From Boswellia sacra (lineage: Eukaryota > Streptophyta > Magnoliopsida > Sapindales > Burseraceae), in assembly GCA_013180625.2 (NCBI GenBank), contig SNVD02002538.1, positions 1,178,001 to 1,242,000 on the forward strand: a DNA stretch of 64,000 bases, written 5' to 3'. The translations under genes were made by a program, and so were the position numbers. The notes under the pieces are model-generated. The model did not search any database, had not been told where the DNA came from, and worked only from the letters and a program-made list of their open reading frames with translations. The first letter of the stretch is position 1; each line of letters opens with the position of its first letter. Positions 12,362-24,667 of the stretch are shown piece after piece.

Positions 12362-12755
12362 TGTTACGTGGACGTAACAGACCTGGTTATTGGTCTTTTA
12401 ATTAGAGAAAATTTGTGCCTATTCTTACCTATTATTGCAAGGAAAGGAAATAAATAAATAAATGGATATAATTTAGTCTAATTCAAGGAAGACTGGGACC
12501 TCCCAAAATAGTTTTGCTTTGTAGTCAAAATTCTCTGCCTTCCATTCAATCACAGATAGAGTTATTTATACATTTAATTACAAAAAAAAAAAGTAGGAAC
12601 AACCCCTCAAGAAAGTAGGAACCACCCCCGAAAATCTTGCCCTACTTTTATAGATAATGATAACTTTATTTGATTTAGTTTATTAACCTACCACTAATAC
12701 TAAGTCCTCATAAATGTGCACGTTTATTATTTTTTAATTATTTGAGCACATAACA
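12362..12755 (-). repeat. 5' LTR of the gypsy element
   Basis: On the minus strand it begins TGTTATGTGCTC and ends ACGTAACA. About 165 bp of its U3 half (12590-12755) match the truncated 3' LTR at 6601-6769, including the AAGTAGGAAC motif occurring twice in each. A PBS-like tract follows at 12361-12347. Confidence 0.75.
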
Positions 12756-13238
12756 ATCTATTTGTTCATACCTGAGATGTTAGTAAAAATTCATTTGCCA
12801 AATAGTAATTTTATTTACTTATTGCCTATGTTAAGTTTATAATTATAGATGATTTATTATCAGCATTCCTATGACTAGAAATGGAATTCCATAAAGGAAT
12901 GAGTCCATGCTTAATAACACAAACTACTATGGTTATAGTCTAACAAATATGGTGGTGGTGGAAGGGAACACTTATAACAGGGAAGATATTTTGTTCCAAA
13001 AGACAACCAAGTTAACTAATCAATTAGCAAAAGATACAAAGAGATGCCTGGAGTTGCTTAGGTTACAGCGCGGTGGGATGAAACACTTAACGCACGTAAG
13101 GGCAGAGGAGCACTAAACTCTCCAGATTTTTATTTGGATGACGTAGTCTCTCTGATATTTATTATGTTATATAACAATTTTCAATTTATTAAAAAATATA
13201 TTTTCTTTTGAGTTCCTAAGTGGTGGTAAACTGAGATG
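12756..13238. other. Spacer between gypsy element and MULE
   Basis: AT-rich. The only open stretch (12907-13116, +, 69 codons) is not recognised and has no supporting context. Nothing else is visible. Confidence 0.4.
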
Positions 13239-13248
13239 ATTTTGAAAA

Positions 13249-14143
13249 GGGACAATATCAATAACTACTCTCGAGTTTTGACTTAATTTTGCTCAAAGGA
13301 CGACTATGCATTTTTAATCAATAATACCCCTAAACTTATATATAATTAATCATAAAACATTTTATGTTAGTTAATACACTAGTGGAAGTGCAAAAATACT
13401 ATTTTACCCCTATATATAATTAATAAAATTTATTCAAATAAAAAAAAAACTTTTTTTTTTAATCATCAACGTTCCCTTTCACTTCTCCACTTCACCCCTC
13501 CCTCAATCCCCCAAGATTGAATCAAAACATAGATTCAAAACACATAACCCAAATCTTTAACTAATTGAAGACGAATGTCTGATTCCTTTAAAACCGAAAA
13601 CCAAAAGATAAACTTTTGTTTCAACTTCATAAGGGGGTGGTGGTTGTGTGGTCGAGATCTATAAGAGTTGGTGTGTATGGCCAAGATTTGTAAGGTAGGG
13701 TGGTAGCGGTCGACTACTAGCGGAGCAAGAAGGGTAGAGGAAAGGTGAAGAAGGTGATGATGGCGTGGTACAGTGTGAGTGGGTGAAGGAGCTACACTTG
13801 GAGCAAGAGAGCCATCTAGAAGGGTGGGGAAGTTTGGAGTTATAGAAGGCTATAATGCTTGGTGATGCAGTGATATGAATTGTGAAATCTAGGTTTTCTT
13901 AGAATTTTTGCTTTTTTTTTTAATTTTTGGCCATGTATTGTGTTTAACATGAGTTGATGTGGGTTTTGATTTGGAATCAAGTCGTTGTAGATTTTGTTTA
14001 GATATAAGCAAGGTGATTGGCCATATTGTGGGTTTAGATTTAGAGAGGAAATTTAGTAAAGGAACTACAAAGGTTTTAAGTTGTCTTTAGAGAAAGGGCG
14101 TGAAATTGAAGGTTGAGAAGATGATTAAAAATTTTTTTTTTGC

Positions 14144-14217
<74 letters not shown>

Positions 14218-14613
14218 CAGAGATACGACGAAAAAGATTTAGATGTTTTTCAAGTGCTCGAACATGTGGAAGGAGGTTGTTATTGTATTTTTTTGGTGGC
14301 TAGCTGATTTATTAAAGATGGTGGCCGCTCAGAGGTGGTGGCTGAGGCTGCCTGGTTTTGTTTGGCTTCTAATTTTTTAAATCCATTTTCCATTTTTTAA
14401 TTATTTTTTATTAATTTAATAGGAATTTTGATTTGGATTCCAAATTATTGGATATGAAATTCCTATATTGCCCTTATATGTTAGTCTAAAATCTAACAAA
14501 AAACGTAGGTGATGATTTTAATATAAGTTCATGGGTGTTATTAATTAAAATTATATAGTCGTCCTCTGAATGAAATTAAACTGAAACTCGATGGTAGTTA
14601 TTAAAATTGTTCC
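13249..14613. mobile_element. Non-autonomous Mutator-like element (MULE) with long TIRs
   Basis: Terminal inverted repeats of about 105 bp: left begins GGGACAATATCAATAACTAC and right (reversed) GGAACAATTTTAATAACTAC. Both continue through shared GGACGACTAT and CTTATAT blocks. A perfect 10-bp target duplication, ATTTTGAAAA, flanks it (13239-13248 and 14614-14623). Long TIRs with a 9-11 bp duplication define MULEs. There is no transposase. The interior (13450-14390) is less AT-rich than the TIRs, with GGTGG-rich segments, and could include captured host DNA; I cannot identify a source. Confidence 0.88.
14151..14212. repeat. Compound microsatellite (TA)13(GA)18
   Basis: Perfect TA repeats 14151-14176 followed by perfect GA repeats 14177-14212, inside the MULE. 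Confidence 0.97.
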
Positions 14614-14623
14614 ATTTTGAAAA

Positions 14624-15479
14624 TAAAAGTTGGCCTTCATGGAAGTAATGGTGGAACGCAATAGTACTTACTATTTAGGAAAGGAAAGCGGAGAAGAAAA
14701 AGATATTCATAAATCCCTTTGATTCCAAAAATGACAAGAAACACCAAAAGATTAAGATCAGAATCTGCTAGTGCGTGGGCCCAACTCTCTGACATGCAAG
14801 CACTTATGTGTCAATTTGTCGTGAGTTTTGTATAGGCTTTGTTCCAAGGCTACTACCAAGAGTTCCTTCTTTCTGTTTTTAAGGTAGGGCAACGTCACTG
14901 TTTACCCCAACTAGGGTTTCTTTTCAAGAAAGAAAAGAGGAGCATCGGGGGCTTGTTTCATTATGCATTTAAAAAACTATTTTCATAAAATACATATTTA
15001 TTAATATATTTGAATCAATATCAACCACATCTTATTTTTAAAATTTAAAAAATTTTAAAACTATCATATATCGTTATCAAATTTTGAAAACAAAAAGTTA
15101 AAATATATAAACAAACATCGCCTTCATTTCACTATCAATTTATTAACAATGATTAATGACATTTAATATAAATTAATGATTTTCTTTCTTTTTATAGCAA
15201 TTTTTTTATTTTATTGAAAGAGATATTAAACCTTTAAAATGCTTGATTACGGCATCCAAAAGTTTTTAAGATAATCCAATAATATTACGGATGATTAATC
15301 AAAACCTAAGTATTAATAGTGTATTGATGAACACTTAAATGTGTCAATTTAATAGGAGTTTAATCATTATATTACACTAATATGGGGTCACTAAATTTCT
15401 CAACTTAAGCTATTTATATTTTTTGCGTCTTTTAATTTAGTTTCATCTTAATTTCAATTTTTAATGTAGGTTCAGTAGA
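14624..15479. other. AT-rich spacer
   Basis: No ORF above 60 codons, no recognisable gene and no clear repeat boundaries. Confidence 0.4.
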
Positions 15480-16810
15480 ATGTGTATAATTTTCTATTCA
15501 TAGATCAGAATGGTACAAATCTTGATTTGGTAGAAAGCTAATTAAATTATCTACAAAATTGTATCCACAAGAATCATGAAATTCGGGCGTTTAGTGGATC
15601 AAAATTGGGCTTGAAGCAAACCCGTACGTAGTATTGGCCTAGCCTGACCATGCCTCCATATTTTGATCGTCTCTTTTGAAATACATATCTAAATCATATG
15701 ATTCAAAGTGTTCTAAAAAGCTGAGAGAAATATCTACAATTTTCATGGAGAATATTTTGATGTCAAAATTGGTGGTCAAAATTCGTACACATGATGATCC
15801 AAATTGTCAATTGTGTCTATAAATAGATGAAGTTGTGACCCAAAGGGGCATCCTGACTCTTGGCTGAGATCTCTTAACATTGTGTTTTCTCTCTTGTATT
15901 TTGTTCTTTTATTATTATTGATAAATCTTTTTATTCTTGCAATTTATTTTCTTTCTTGCATAATATTTCACTAGTTTCTCTTTTGTTAAGGTAAAAGAGT
16001 GAAACCATTGATATGAGAATAACGATTTTTTAACCCTTTGATATAAGCTTAAAAATCATAATCTTTTGTTGTTTATTTTATATGTTTTATACTTATTTTC
16101 TTAATCAATCTTGACGCCACTCGTAAAGTGGAAGTCTTGATCCATTGTAGAGAATTCTTGGCACATCAAATGCTTGAATCCTTTCTAGACGTCGTATGGT
16201 TGTTCCTTACTAACACAATTCTAGTTATGAATCTTCATTTGTTGTAGACATATGGTGATTAGCACATTGGATGTTTGAACCATTTACAAGAAGAGGTACA
16301 AATATTGGTAATGAGGTAAATATAATAAATATAACTAAAATGGGCTTAAATGATATACTTTCTGATTGGAACCTCCTTAGTGTGTGGATTTCAATTGAAT
16401 GATAAATAGGTCATTTTTCCTTATTTGATATATCAAGGGTGGATCCACTAATCTTAGCTTTCATTGCCATTAAGTTAATTTCTCTTATTTGCATACTCCA
16501 ATTATTCTCATATATTGCTTATGAAAATATTCTTTCACTTCCTATATTAGGTTTGACCACCTATTTTCATGATTGGTTTTACTGTCTGTTATTGTTGTTT
16601 TACATTTGAATAGTTGGTCATACCACCCACCATCTTTATTTATTATTGTTAACATCATTTTGTTATTTATTTGAATTTTCGTTTCATATTTGCTTATCCT
16701 TAATTTGTACTGCTAAATCTCCTCCCTTGTGGATTGACACAATCTTGTCGGGTTTATTACTTTGACGCTTCTATACTTGGAAAACAATCCTATTTTTTGA
16801 TGTGTCATAT
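15480..16810 (+). repeat. Decayed LTR-like block (Tat/Ogre-like gypsy style)
   Basis: No coding capacity. It has a TATA-like CTATAAATAGATG near 15820, a pyrimidine-rich leader after it, and near its end a stretch resembling the conserved end of plant Tat/Ogre LTRs (CTTGTGGATTGACAC followed by TTTATTACTTTGACG). Boundaries are approximate (start TGTGTATAATTT, end near TGATGTGTCA) and no target duplication was found. The assignment is by resemblance only. Confidence 0.35.
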
Positions 16811-18220
16811 ATCCTATCTATGTCTGTCTAGAATTTTTTTCTAAGAAGAATTATAACTTTATATTCGAGATAGTAGTGCATAAAATCAAAGAAAATCACT
16901 AGAATAATTCTTCTATTTACTTTTTAAAAAAAAAAGTCATTTAAGGTTTCTAACTCTATAGTTTCTTTTGTTACTGACTAGTTATTAGATTTAAAAAACT
17001 AATTACTACTCAATGGGAAGCAAAAGTAATTGAGGTCTAGGAAAGCGATAACAAAAGGTCAAATTGCCATTATTTTCTCGAAATACAATCGTCTGGCTAG
17101 CCAGTAGCATGTGAACTTGCTACAAGTTTCCAATTGATTCAGTTCATTTAATTATCGCTTGGAAGAATTAATAATGTCTAAGGACGGATTGGCAACTATA
17201 GCTCCACAAACAAACAATCGTATAATACCATAATAGGCCTTGCGGTTGGGTGTTTGACTGTTTTCATCGGAGAATAACTTAACATCAAATTGTCACAAGA
17301 CTAACAAAATTGAACCCTAGCTGCTTTAATTTTAAGGAGATCGGGAAAAGGATTTGCCCACTTAACATTAATTTAACTTCAAGAATTGGTTAGTTCAATT
17401 GTGTTTTGTGATATTGTGAGAATCATTATCTTACATGTATGCTTACTTGTATCAAAAAGAGATATACAAGACTTAAGTTTAAAATGATAAATGTAATTAA
17501 TAAGAAGAATTTTGAGTTATGACTCAATTATATCATCTCTCTTTTTTATTTACTTGTGGAGAACTTCCCGAGTGTAGCCATTGCACTCAACATGGCCAAT
17601 CATGGCGTACCACATATTGAACGTCATACCATTATGCGTGGGTTATCATACGTCATGATTGGATGCATTAGATTGCAACGGCTACACCCAATATATATTT
17701 TTTTCCATGTGTAATAAGGGTATTTTATTTTTAAAGAAAAAATTATTGTCTTGTCTTCTTATTCTATAATTTATTATTTAATCTAAAGAAGTCTTCATGG
17801 ATCAAATTAAAACTCATATTAACCATTAAATAAAAATAAGACCTCAATCTTCTCATTTCAATTATGAAATAAAACCTATCAAGATTTTGATTCTCATCTA
17901 TTGGAAAGGACTCCTACTAACCTAAAGAATAAAGACTTAATTAAAGTAGAAATTTCCTTTAGTCGTATCAAAAAGCCTACCTATCCTTTGCAGAGAATAA
18001 AGAATCAGAGTTTATGTAAGATTTAAGGATTTAATAATACAAATCCTACTTAAAACAATGATTATGCATGTTAGGAAATCTAAAGATGCTAACTCATTAT
18101 TCGGCAAATGAACTCCATGTTCTGTATATTATATTAAATTATAAACTAAAAAGTCGTAGATTTGGTCAAAGTTGTACATACGTGTCAAGAAGACCAATAT
18201 TATTAAGAGGAAAAATTTAG
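16811..18220. other. AT-rich spacer with a small foldback
   Basis: No gene recognised. Contains the 116-bp inverted repeat at 17572-17687, listed separately. Confidence 0.4.
17572..17687. repeat. Short foldback (MITE-like)
   Basis: Left arm GTGTAGCCATTGCA... with CCAATCATGGCGTA; right arm reversed reads GTGTAGCCGTTGCA... with CCAATCATGACGTA. The arms are about 45 bp each and nearly meet, so the unit folds into a hairpin. No target duplication could be fixed, so the superfamily is open. Confidence 0.65.
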
Positions 18221-18588
18221 GACTATAAAAACGCAATGATTTGCTAGAAGGATAAAGGGGAAGACAAAAACCATCAAATTTTCGTGTAATGGTTATGGTT
18301 CATAAAAAGTTGTGTGGATATAAAGGTTTAAACTAAAGCATCCACTTGTTAGAGTTGAGAGTTTGTTATAAGTTGTTAATGAGAGTGACAGGTCAGTAGA
18401 GAGAGACTATAGAAATGCAATGATTTGCTAGAAGGATAAAAGGGAAGACAAAAACTATCAGAATTTGGTGTAATGGTTATGGTTCCTATAAAGTTGTGTG
18501 GATATAAAGGTTTAAACTAAAGCATGCACTTGTTAGAGTTGAAAGTCTGTTATAAGTTGTTAGTGAGAGTGACAGGTCAACAGAGAGG
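18221..18588. repeat. 184-bp tandem duplication spanning the 5' junction of copia element 1
   Basis: Two copies, 18221-18404 and 18405-18588, offset exactly 184 bp and about 90% identical by eye. Each contains about 126 bp of flank plus the first 58 bp of the LTR. The first copy (LTR part 18347-18404) is therefore an extra truncated LTR start. The duplication happened after insertion. Confidence 0.85.
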
Positions 18589-18714
18589 TTGTTAAAACTG
18601 TTATATGATGAGTGACAGGTCAGCAGAGAGGTTGTTGAGATTGTATATAAACATGTGTCCTATGTGTTATACAAATTAATAAAAATTGCTTTTTAAGCTT
18701 CTATATTTTCATCA
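18531..18714 (+). repeat. 5' LTR of copia element 1
   Basis: 184 bp, TGTTAGAG...TTCATCA, with a TATA-like TGTATATAAACA near 18640. Followed at 18715 by the tRNA-Met primer site. Confidence 0.95.
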
Positions 18715-18742
18715 TGGTATCAGAGCCTCTCCATTGAGAATC

Positions 18743-21645
18743 ATGGCTAATCAGACTATAAATTTTCCTGGTAATTCTACTTTTCCAAGAAACACTTTTC
18801 CTGATCTTACAAACGCAGATCCTTTTCATCAAGGAGGTGGTGTTACAAGTTCACCTCATATTCAAGAAACAACAAGTTTAACTTCCATTCCATTAGTGAA
18901 TCTTCCTTCTACTCTTCCTTTTCTGTCAATCAAGCTTCATCGTGGAAATTATGGCTACTGGAGGTCACAAGTGTTACCGATATTGGAGGCTTATGATCTT
19001 GAAGGCTATATCAATGGAGATAAGTAGTTTTCTTCTTCTATTATAACTTTGAATAATGCTTCTACTAATAATGATGTTGTCACACAACCTAATTCTGCGT
19101 TTATAATTTGGAAAAGAATTGATAAATTCATTCTGAGCTGGTTACTGTCATCAATTACAAAGTCTATGATTGGATATGTTCTCCGATGTCAGTCCTCAAT
19201 GCATCTTTGGAGTACTCTGGAAAGATTGTGATACGTTCGAAACTAGCAAGTATACTAGTCGCACAAGTAATAAAGTGATAAGTAGATATCGTTCCCACGA
19301 GGATTGATTCTAATTGAATTTGTTATTTCCAGCAACAATAAACTAAACAGGGGGGATTTTTGTTGAATGATTTACTAAATGAAATAAGAATGCAAGTAAA
19401 GAATAACAAAACAGAAAGTAAATTTGAATGAAAAATCAATGGGAGAAAGCTGGTTAAGGGATCCTTCTCTACCACAAGATATGGATTTGCGAATTAATTG
19501 TAGAATTGTCATCTAATTACAGCATTGAAGTTATCAACCGTAGATAATAACAAGCTCTATTACCCCAATCTTTCCTTACTTTGTTGTTAAATAAAACAAG
19601 CTCTTTATTTAATCTCTATCCATTAAACAACCTAGAACAAACTCTCTGAGTTTAATTCAATGGATGCATTATGATAAGAAAGATAGGTTGATCTAAGCAA
19701 TAAACACACAAGCTCGGATTATTTAACTTAGGTTATATTCTCCAATTGTAATCTCTGATCACAATTTTGCTACTAATGATTAGAAATTCAAGACAATTAC
19801 GGATCAAGATTTCTAGTCTAGCAATAAATCACAACCAGATTATATTCAGTTGGCCACTCAAATACGATCAGCAAGCAATCATAAGCATTAAATATGGGAG
19901 AATACAAGCAACTTCAATTAGAGAATTGGATAACAATTCCTTACACAATCAACTTACAAAAACCATATCAGGGGCTTTGAAATCACCCTCAACCAATTCA
20001 GATTCAGTTACACATGTTTAAGAACGTGGTAAATACAATACAACATGGAGACATTCCAGAAAATGAAAGGGAAGGGAAAAACTTAGCAAATTTGATGTAA
20101 TTCTCTTTGGATTGTAGTTCTTCCTCTTTCCAAGCTTCCTTTCTCCTTCAAGAACTCCATGAGATGAAAGAATTCCAGAGCTGCAGCCTCCACCACGTTC
20201 TCCCCTCTTCAAGTTATGAAAATAAAACCCTAAAATGTGTTTAAATACTCTGCTACAGTGAACTTGCTACAGTGTCCCGTATTATACATGCTACAGTGAT
20301 TTGTGGAATTACATTTCTATACTTCTCACACTGTTTGATTACAACTTTTGGTACACTGAATGGATTTATAAACCGTAAATTTCTCCAGAAAATAGACTTC
20401 GAGAGCTTTCCAACGGTATATAATATGTCATCGGGTTCATTGTATATCAATACAATTAAATCCGAGAAGATATGGTTGACTAGCAGAGGTGAAAATGAAG
20501 GGTTTTACTCCATTTTTGTGCAAGTTGCTCCAAAACTCCTACAAACATCAAAACCACACAAAAACATAAAAATACCAAGGAATATAGCAAAGAAACATGG
20601 ACGAATTGATATAAAAGTAATACATAAATAGACACCTATCAGATTGTTTTATACTGAATCTAGAGCAAGATCCATGCATGTTAAGCATGAATTACAAAAT
20701 ACTAAAAAAGGATTTATGTCAATTGCAGATTACTTTCTCAAGATGAAAGGTATTTCTGATACACTGTTTGCTATAGGTTCTGAAATCACAGATTCAGACT
20801 TATTGTTGCATGTGTTAGATGGTTTGGGCCCTGATTTTAAGGCTATAGTTGTGAATATTACCTCAAAGATCGACAACATATCACTAGAAGAAGTTCAATA
20901 TCAGCTACAGAGCTATGAACTGAGGCTTGCTCAGTATAATACATCTAACATAATTCATGGTGATCATAGTGCACTTTTGACTAGAAACATTGGATCATCT
21001 CAGAACCATGGTTCAGGTTCTCAAAATTTTAAGAATTCTTTTCAAAACTTTCGAGGAAGAGGCAAAGGTAGAACTTAAAGTGGAAGAACTTTTGGTAGAG
21101 GAGGATATTCTAGTAACATAAGAAATGGCAATGGTCGAGCAATGTGTCAGTTGTTTGGAAAAATTGGACATATTGCTTTAAAATGTTATCATCGTTTTGA
21201 TATAAGTTTTCATGCTCCTCAGAGCTACAATAATGCACCAAGAAAGTCATCAAACAGTGGATTTCAGTATCAAAATCAGCCTAATTCTCAGGCATATGTT
21301 GCTTCAAATGCTGCATCTCAAGCCACTGTAACTGATCCCTCTTGGTATCTGGACACTAGGGCTACAGATCACATTACTTTTAGCCTCAATAATCTGCCCA
21401 TAAAAGAGAAGTATATTGGTCCAGAAAACATTCAAGTGAGCAATGGTAATTTCATTCCCATTCTACATATCGGTTCTGCAGTACTTAGCACTACTCACCA
21501 GAATCAGTTTTTGAAGTTGACAAAAGTTTTGCATGCACCTCTTATAACAAAAAATTTGATAAGCATCTCTAGGTTGATTCATGATAATTCAGTGGTGGTA
21601 GAATTTCATTCCTCTATTTGTTATGTCAAGGACAATGACATATAG
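18743..21645 (+). pseudogene. copia 1 gag-protease, interrupted
   Basis: Starts at ATG 18743. The gag (UBN2/retrotran_gag type, with LHRGNYGYWRSQVLP and LQSYELRLAQY) runs 18743-19228 and resumes at 20642 after a solo LTR. Removing the insertion and one GATTG copy restores the frame. Stops at 19025-19027, 21076-21078 and 21643-21645. The zinc knuckle (about 21142) reads CQLFGKIGHIALKC, so the second Cys of CX2CX4HX4C is lost. The protease active site reads DTRATDH in place of the usual DSGA form. Confidence 0.88.
19229..20641. mobile_element. Solo LTR (1413 bp) inside copia 1 gag
   Basis: Begins TGATACGTTCG and ends CACCTATCA, with a perfect 5-bp duplication GATTG (19224-19228, 20642-20646). 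It has no coding potential and three GCTACAGTG copies near 20255-20300. TG...CA ends, 5-bp duplication and lack of internal genes fit a solo LTR left by recombination of a longer element. The source family is unknown and orientation is undetermined. Confidence 0.82.
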
Positions 21646-21651
21646 CTCATT

Positions 21652-22750
21652 ATACTGGAGGGACAAATTGATCATGGTTTATACAAGGTTTCTCCTCAGT
21701 TCCATGCTGTCACAGAGTCATCATCTGTACCAGAAGTTTTCGGTTGCTCAAAGCCATCATCACTTTTAACTTCTGCATCTTTAAATATCAGTCCAATGTC
21801 TTTGTTTTCTTCTACAACTAATAAATGTACTATACAAAAACCAATTCCATCCTCAGTATTGTGGCACCAAAGGTTAGGACATCCTGGTATTCTTGTACTA
21901 GCTCAAGTTGCCAAGCAAACTGGTTATTTCACCTATTCCATCAATAATGTTCTGACATGTGACTCATGTAAACTTGGAACGCAATGCAATTCTCATTATC
22001 CATTGTCCAATTCTATAGTTACTGGACCTTTAGAAGTTGTTTCTGCTGATGTTTGGGGACCAGCACTTGTCTCATCCATGGATGGTCACAAATATTATCT
22101 ATTATTTGTAGACCATTATAGCAGGTATTGTTGGATTTATCCAATGCATACTAAAGGTGAAGTTTCCAGTATTTTCACATCATTTTTGCAACTTGTTGAG
22201 AGGCAATTTGACAGTAAACTAAAGTGCTTGCAGTCATATTAGGGTAGAGAGTTTAGGCCACTTATGCTTTTGCTTAATAAGCTTGGTATCATATTCAGAC
22301 ATCCATGTCCTCATGCACATCAACAAAATGGAATTGTGGAAAGAAGGCATAGGACAGTGGTTGAAATGGGGCTCACTTTATTGGCATAAAGCTCTTTACC
22401 TTTAAGTTTTTGGTGGCATGCCTTTCACACTGCCACATTCTTGCTCAATCGGCTACCAACTCTAGTACTCAATCAAGTTTCTCCATTTCAAAAACTTTAT
22501 AACAAAATACCTGATCTCAGTATGTTAAGAGTTTTTGGTTGTGCATGTTTTTCAAATCTCAGAGCTTACAATCGCCACAAGTTTTCTTTTCACACTTCTA
22601 AATGTATGTTTATAGGCTATAGCAACAAACACAAAGGTTATCTTTGTCTGTATGCATCAGGTAGGATTGATATTGCCAAAAGTGTCTTTTTTCATGGGAC
22701 TAAATTTCCTTTTGTTGCTGGAAATTTTTTACAGACTATTGCAGAGTTCA
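21652..22750 (+). pseudogene. copia 1 integrase
   Basis: Continues in the gag frame. HHCC finger readable (LWHQRLGHPG ... CDSCKLG), first catalytic Asp in VVSADVWGP. The second Asp is lost: the usual SDGG motif reads S-Y-stop-G at 22237-22242. The third residue Glu is present in NGIVERRHR. A further stop is at 22387. The GKxxF-type C-terminal region follows (LRVFGCACFSNLR, KCMFIGYS). Confidence 0.9.
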
Positions 22751-23079
22751 CTTCACCTATAATGTGTGATGCTTCTAAATGGTGGTTACCTGATTTTTCC
22801 ACTCATTTATCTAATCCTGTAGAATTAATCACCCCTTCATTAGTTAAATCACATCCTGTTCCACCATCTCCAGTTGAACAAAATTCACCTACTTACACCA
22901 AACCTCTAATTGCTGAACCAACTTCCAGTTTCTCCTCTACTCCTCATTCATTTGCTTCTCCAAAGTCACCACCACCTCCTCCCACTGTTATTTCTCCTCT
23001 ATTAAATACTTATCATATGCTCACTAGACCTAAAGCAGGGATTTTTAAACCCAAAGTGTATTCAGCTGACACCTTATCA

Positions 23080-24660
23080 TACACTGAACCTTCATCAGTA
23101 GCTCAGGCTTTTTCTAGTCCTTATTGGGAGGCAGCCATGGAACCAGAATATAATGCCTTAATTGCTAATAGCACCTGGCCAGAGGAAGCCTCCAATATTA
23201 TTGACAATAAGTGGATTTTTCGAATAAAATACAATGCAAATGGCACTATACAGAGATATAAAGCTAGACTAGTGGCCAAAGGATTTCAGCAAACACTTGG
23301 AGTTGATTACTTTGAGACCTTTAGTCAGTGATCAAACCATCAACTATCCGTGTGGTTTTCTCCCTTGCTGTCACATTCAACTGGTCCATCCAACATATTG
23401 ACATTAATAATGCTTTTCTGAATGGTGATTTACAGGAAGCTGTGTTTATGCATCAGCCTGAAGGCTTTATGGATTCTAATCACCCTGGCTATATTTGCAA
23501 ATTGCATAAATCCCTTTATGGTCTAAAGCAGGCACCTCAAGCTTGGTTTGATAAGCTCAAAGGTGCATTACTTTAGTGGGGCTTTCAGATGTCCAGAGTT
23601 GATACAAGTTTGTTTGTTTATAAAGATAAAGATAAAATGACTCTACTGTTGGTATATGCTGATGACATTCTGGTGACAGGCAGTGATAAGTCCAGTAAGT
23701 CATCAGTGATTTAAACAAACATTTTTCACTTAAAACATTGGGTGAAGTTCATTATTTCCTTGGGTTCGAAGTGTACAGACAGAATAATGTTCTATTATTA
23801 TCACAAAAGAAATATGCAAAAGACTTGTTAAGGAAATGCAATATGCTGGAAGCCAAGTGCATTCAAACACCTATGGTCACTAAACTGAAACTGTCATCCA
23901 ATGATAGTGATCTCTTTGAACAACCTACTATATTTAGAAGTGTAGTGGGAGGCTTGCAATATCTAGCTATGTTTAGACCTGATATTTCATTTACTGTCAG
24001 TTTTTTCAGTCACCAACACACGCTCAATGGCAAGCTTGTAAACGTTTACTGAGATATGTGAAAGGAATTGTTGATTATTGTCTTGTATTCAGGCCTATGA
24101 ACACAATGAAACTGGTTGGATTTAGTGATGCAGATTGGGTGAGTTCAATTGATGATAGGAGATCAACATCAGGCTATTGTGTATACTTTAGGAACAATTT
24201 GATTTATTGGTCTGCCAAGAAGCAAAAAGTAGTAGCTAGGTCCTCTATAGAGTCAAAATATAGAGCTTTGGCTCAAGTTGCTACTGAAATTTTGTGGCTG
24301 CAAAGTCTGATGAGTGAACTTGGAATCAAACTTAGTGAAGTTCCTGTGATTTGGTGTGATAACAATGGAGTTGAGTCTCTTGCTGCCAATCAAGTGTTCC
24401 ACGCAAGAACAAAGCACATTGAGGTTGATGTACATTTTATTAAAGAAAAGGTTGTGTCTCGACAACTGGAGGTTAAGCATGTGTCTACTGAGTTTCAAAC
24501 TATAGATACCCTAACAAAGCCATTAGCAAGGGTTTGTTTCAAATTGCTTAGAGAGAAGCTAGGCATTGTTTCAAGAAAAAGCTATTTGGAACAATTACAC
24601 AATGTGTCAAGCTTCAACTCTCATGGAATAAATGAACAGAAAAATCCCAGTTCGACTTGA
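23080..24660 (+). pseudogene. copia 1 reverse transcriptase and RNase H
   Basis: RT begins near 23150 (NKWIFRIKYNANGT, KARLVAKGF), shifts frame at about 23330, continues with INNAFLNGDL and LYGLKQAPQAWF, has a stop at about 23574, then the catalytic YADDI near 23655 and another frame change. RNase H (24058-24660) is open with SDADW, DDRRSTSGY and the TKHIEVDVHF end. All catalytic boxes are visible but the frame is broken at least three times. Confidence 0.9.
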
Positions 24661-24667
24661 GGAGGAG

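Larger units (their letters stand above)
6601..12755 (-). mobile_element. Decayed Ty3/gypsy LTR retrotransposon
   Basis: A gypsy element in reverse orientation: 5' LTR 12362-12755, PBS next to it, then gag, protease, reverse transcriptase, integrase and a truncated 3' LTR (6601-6769). The purine-rich tract before the 3' LTR reads AAGGTAGGGGGAG on the minus strand. The order protease, RT, integrase is typical of Ty3/gypsy. Every ORF is interrupted by stops or frameshifts, so it is inactive. A hAT element (11068-12346) sits between the 5' LTR and gag. No target duplication can be read because the left LTR is truncated. Confidence 0.85.

Noticed and set aside
14151..14212. Possible CRISPR-like or satellite array
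   Set aside because: Simple dinucleotide microsatellite in a eukaryotic genome; no spacers.
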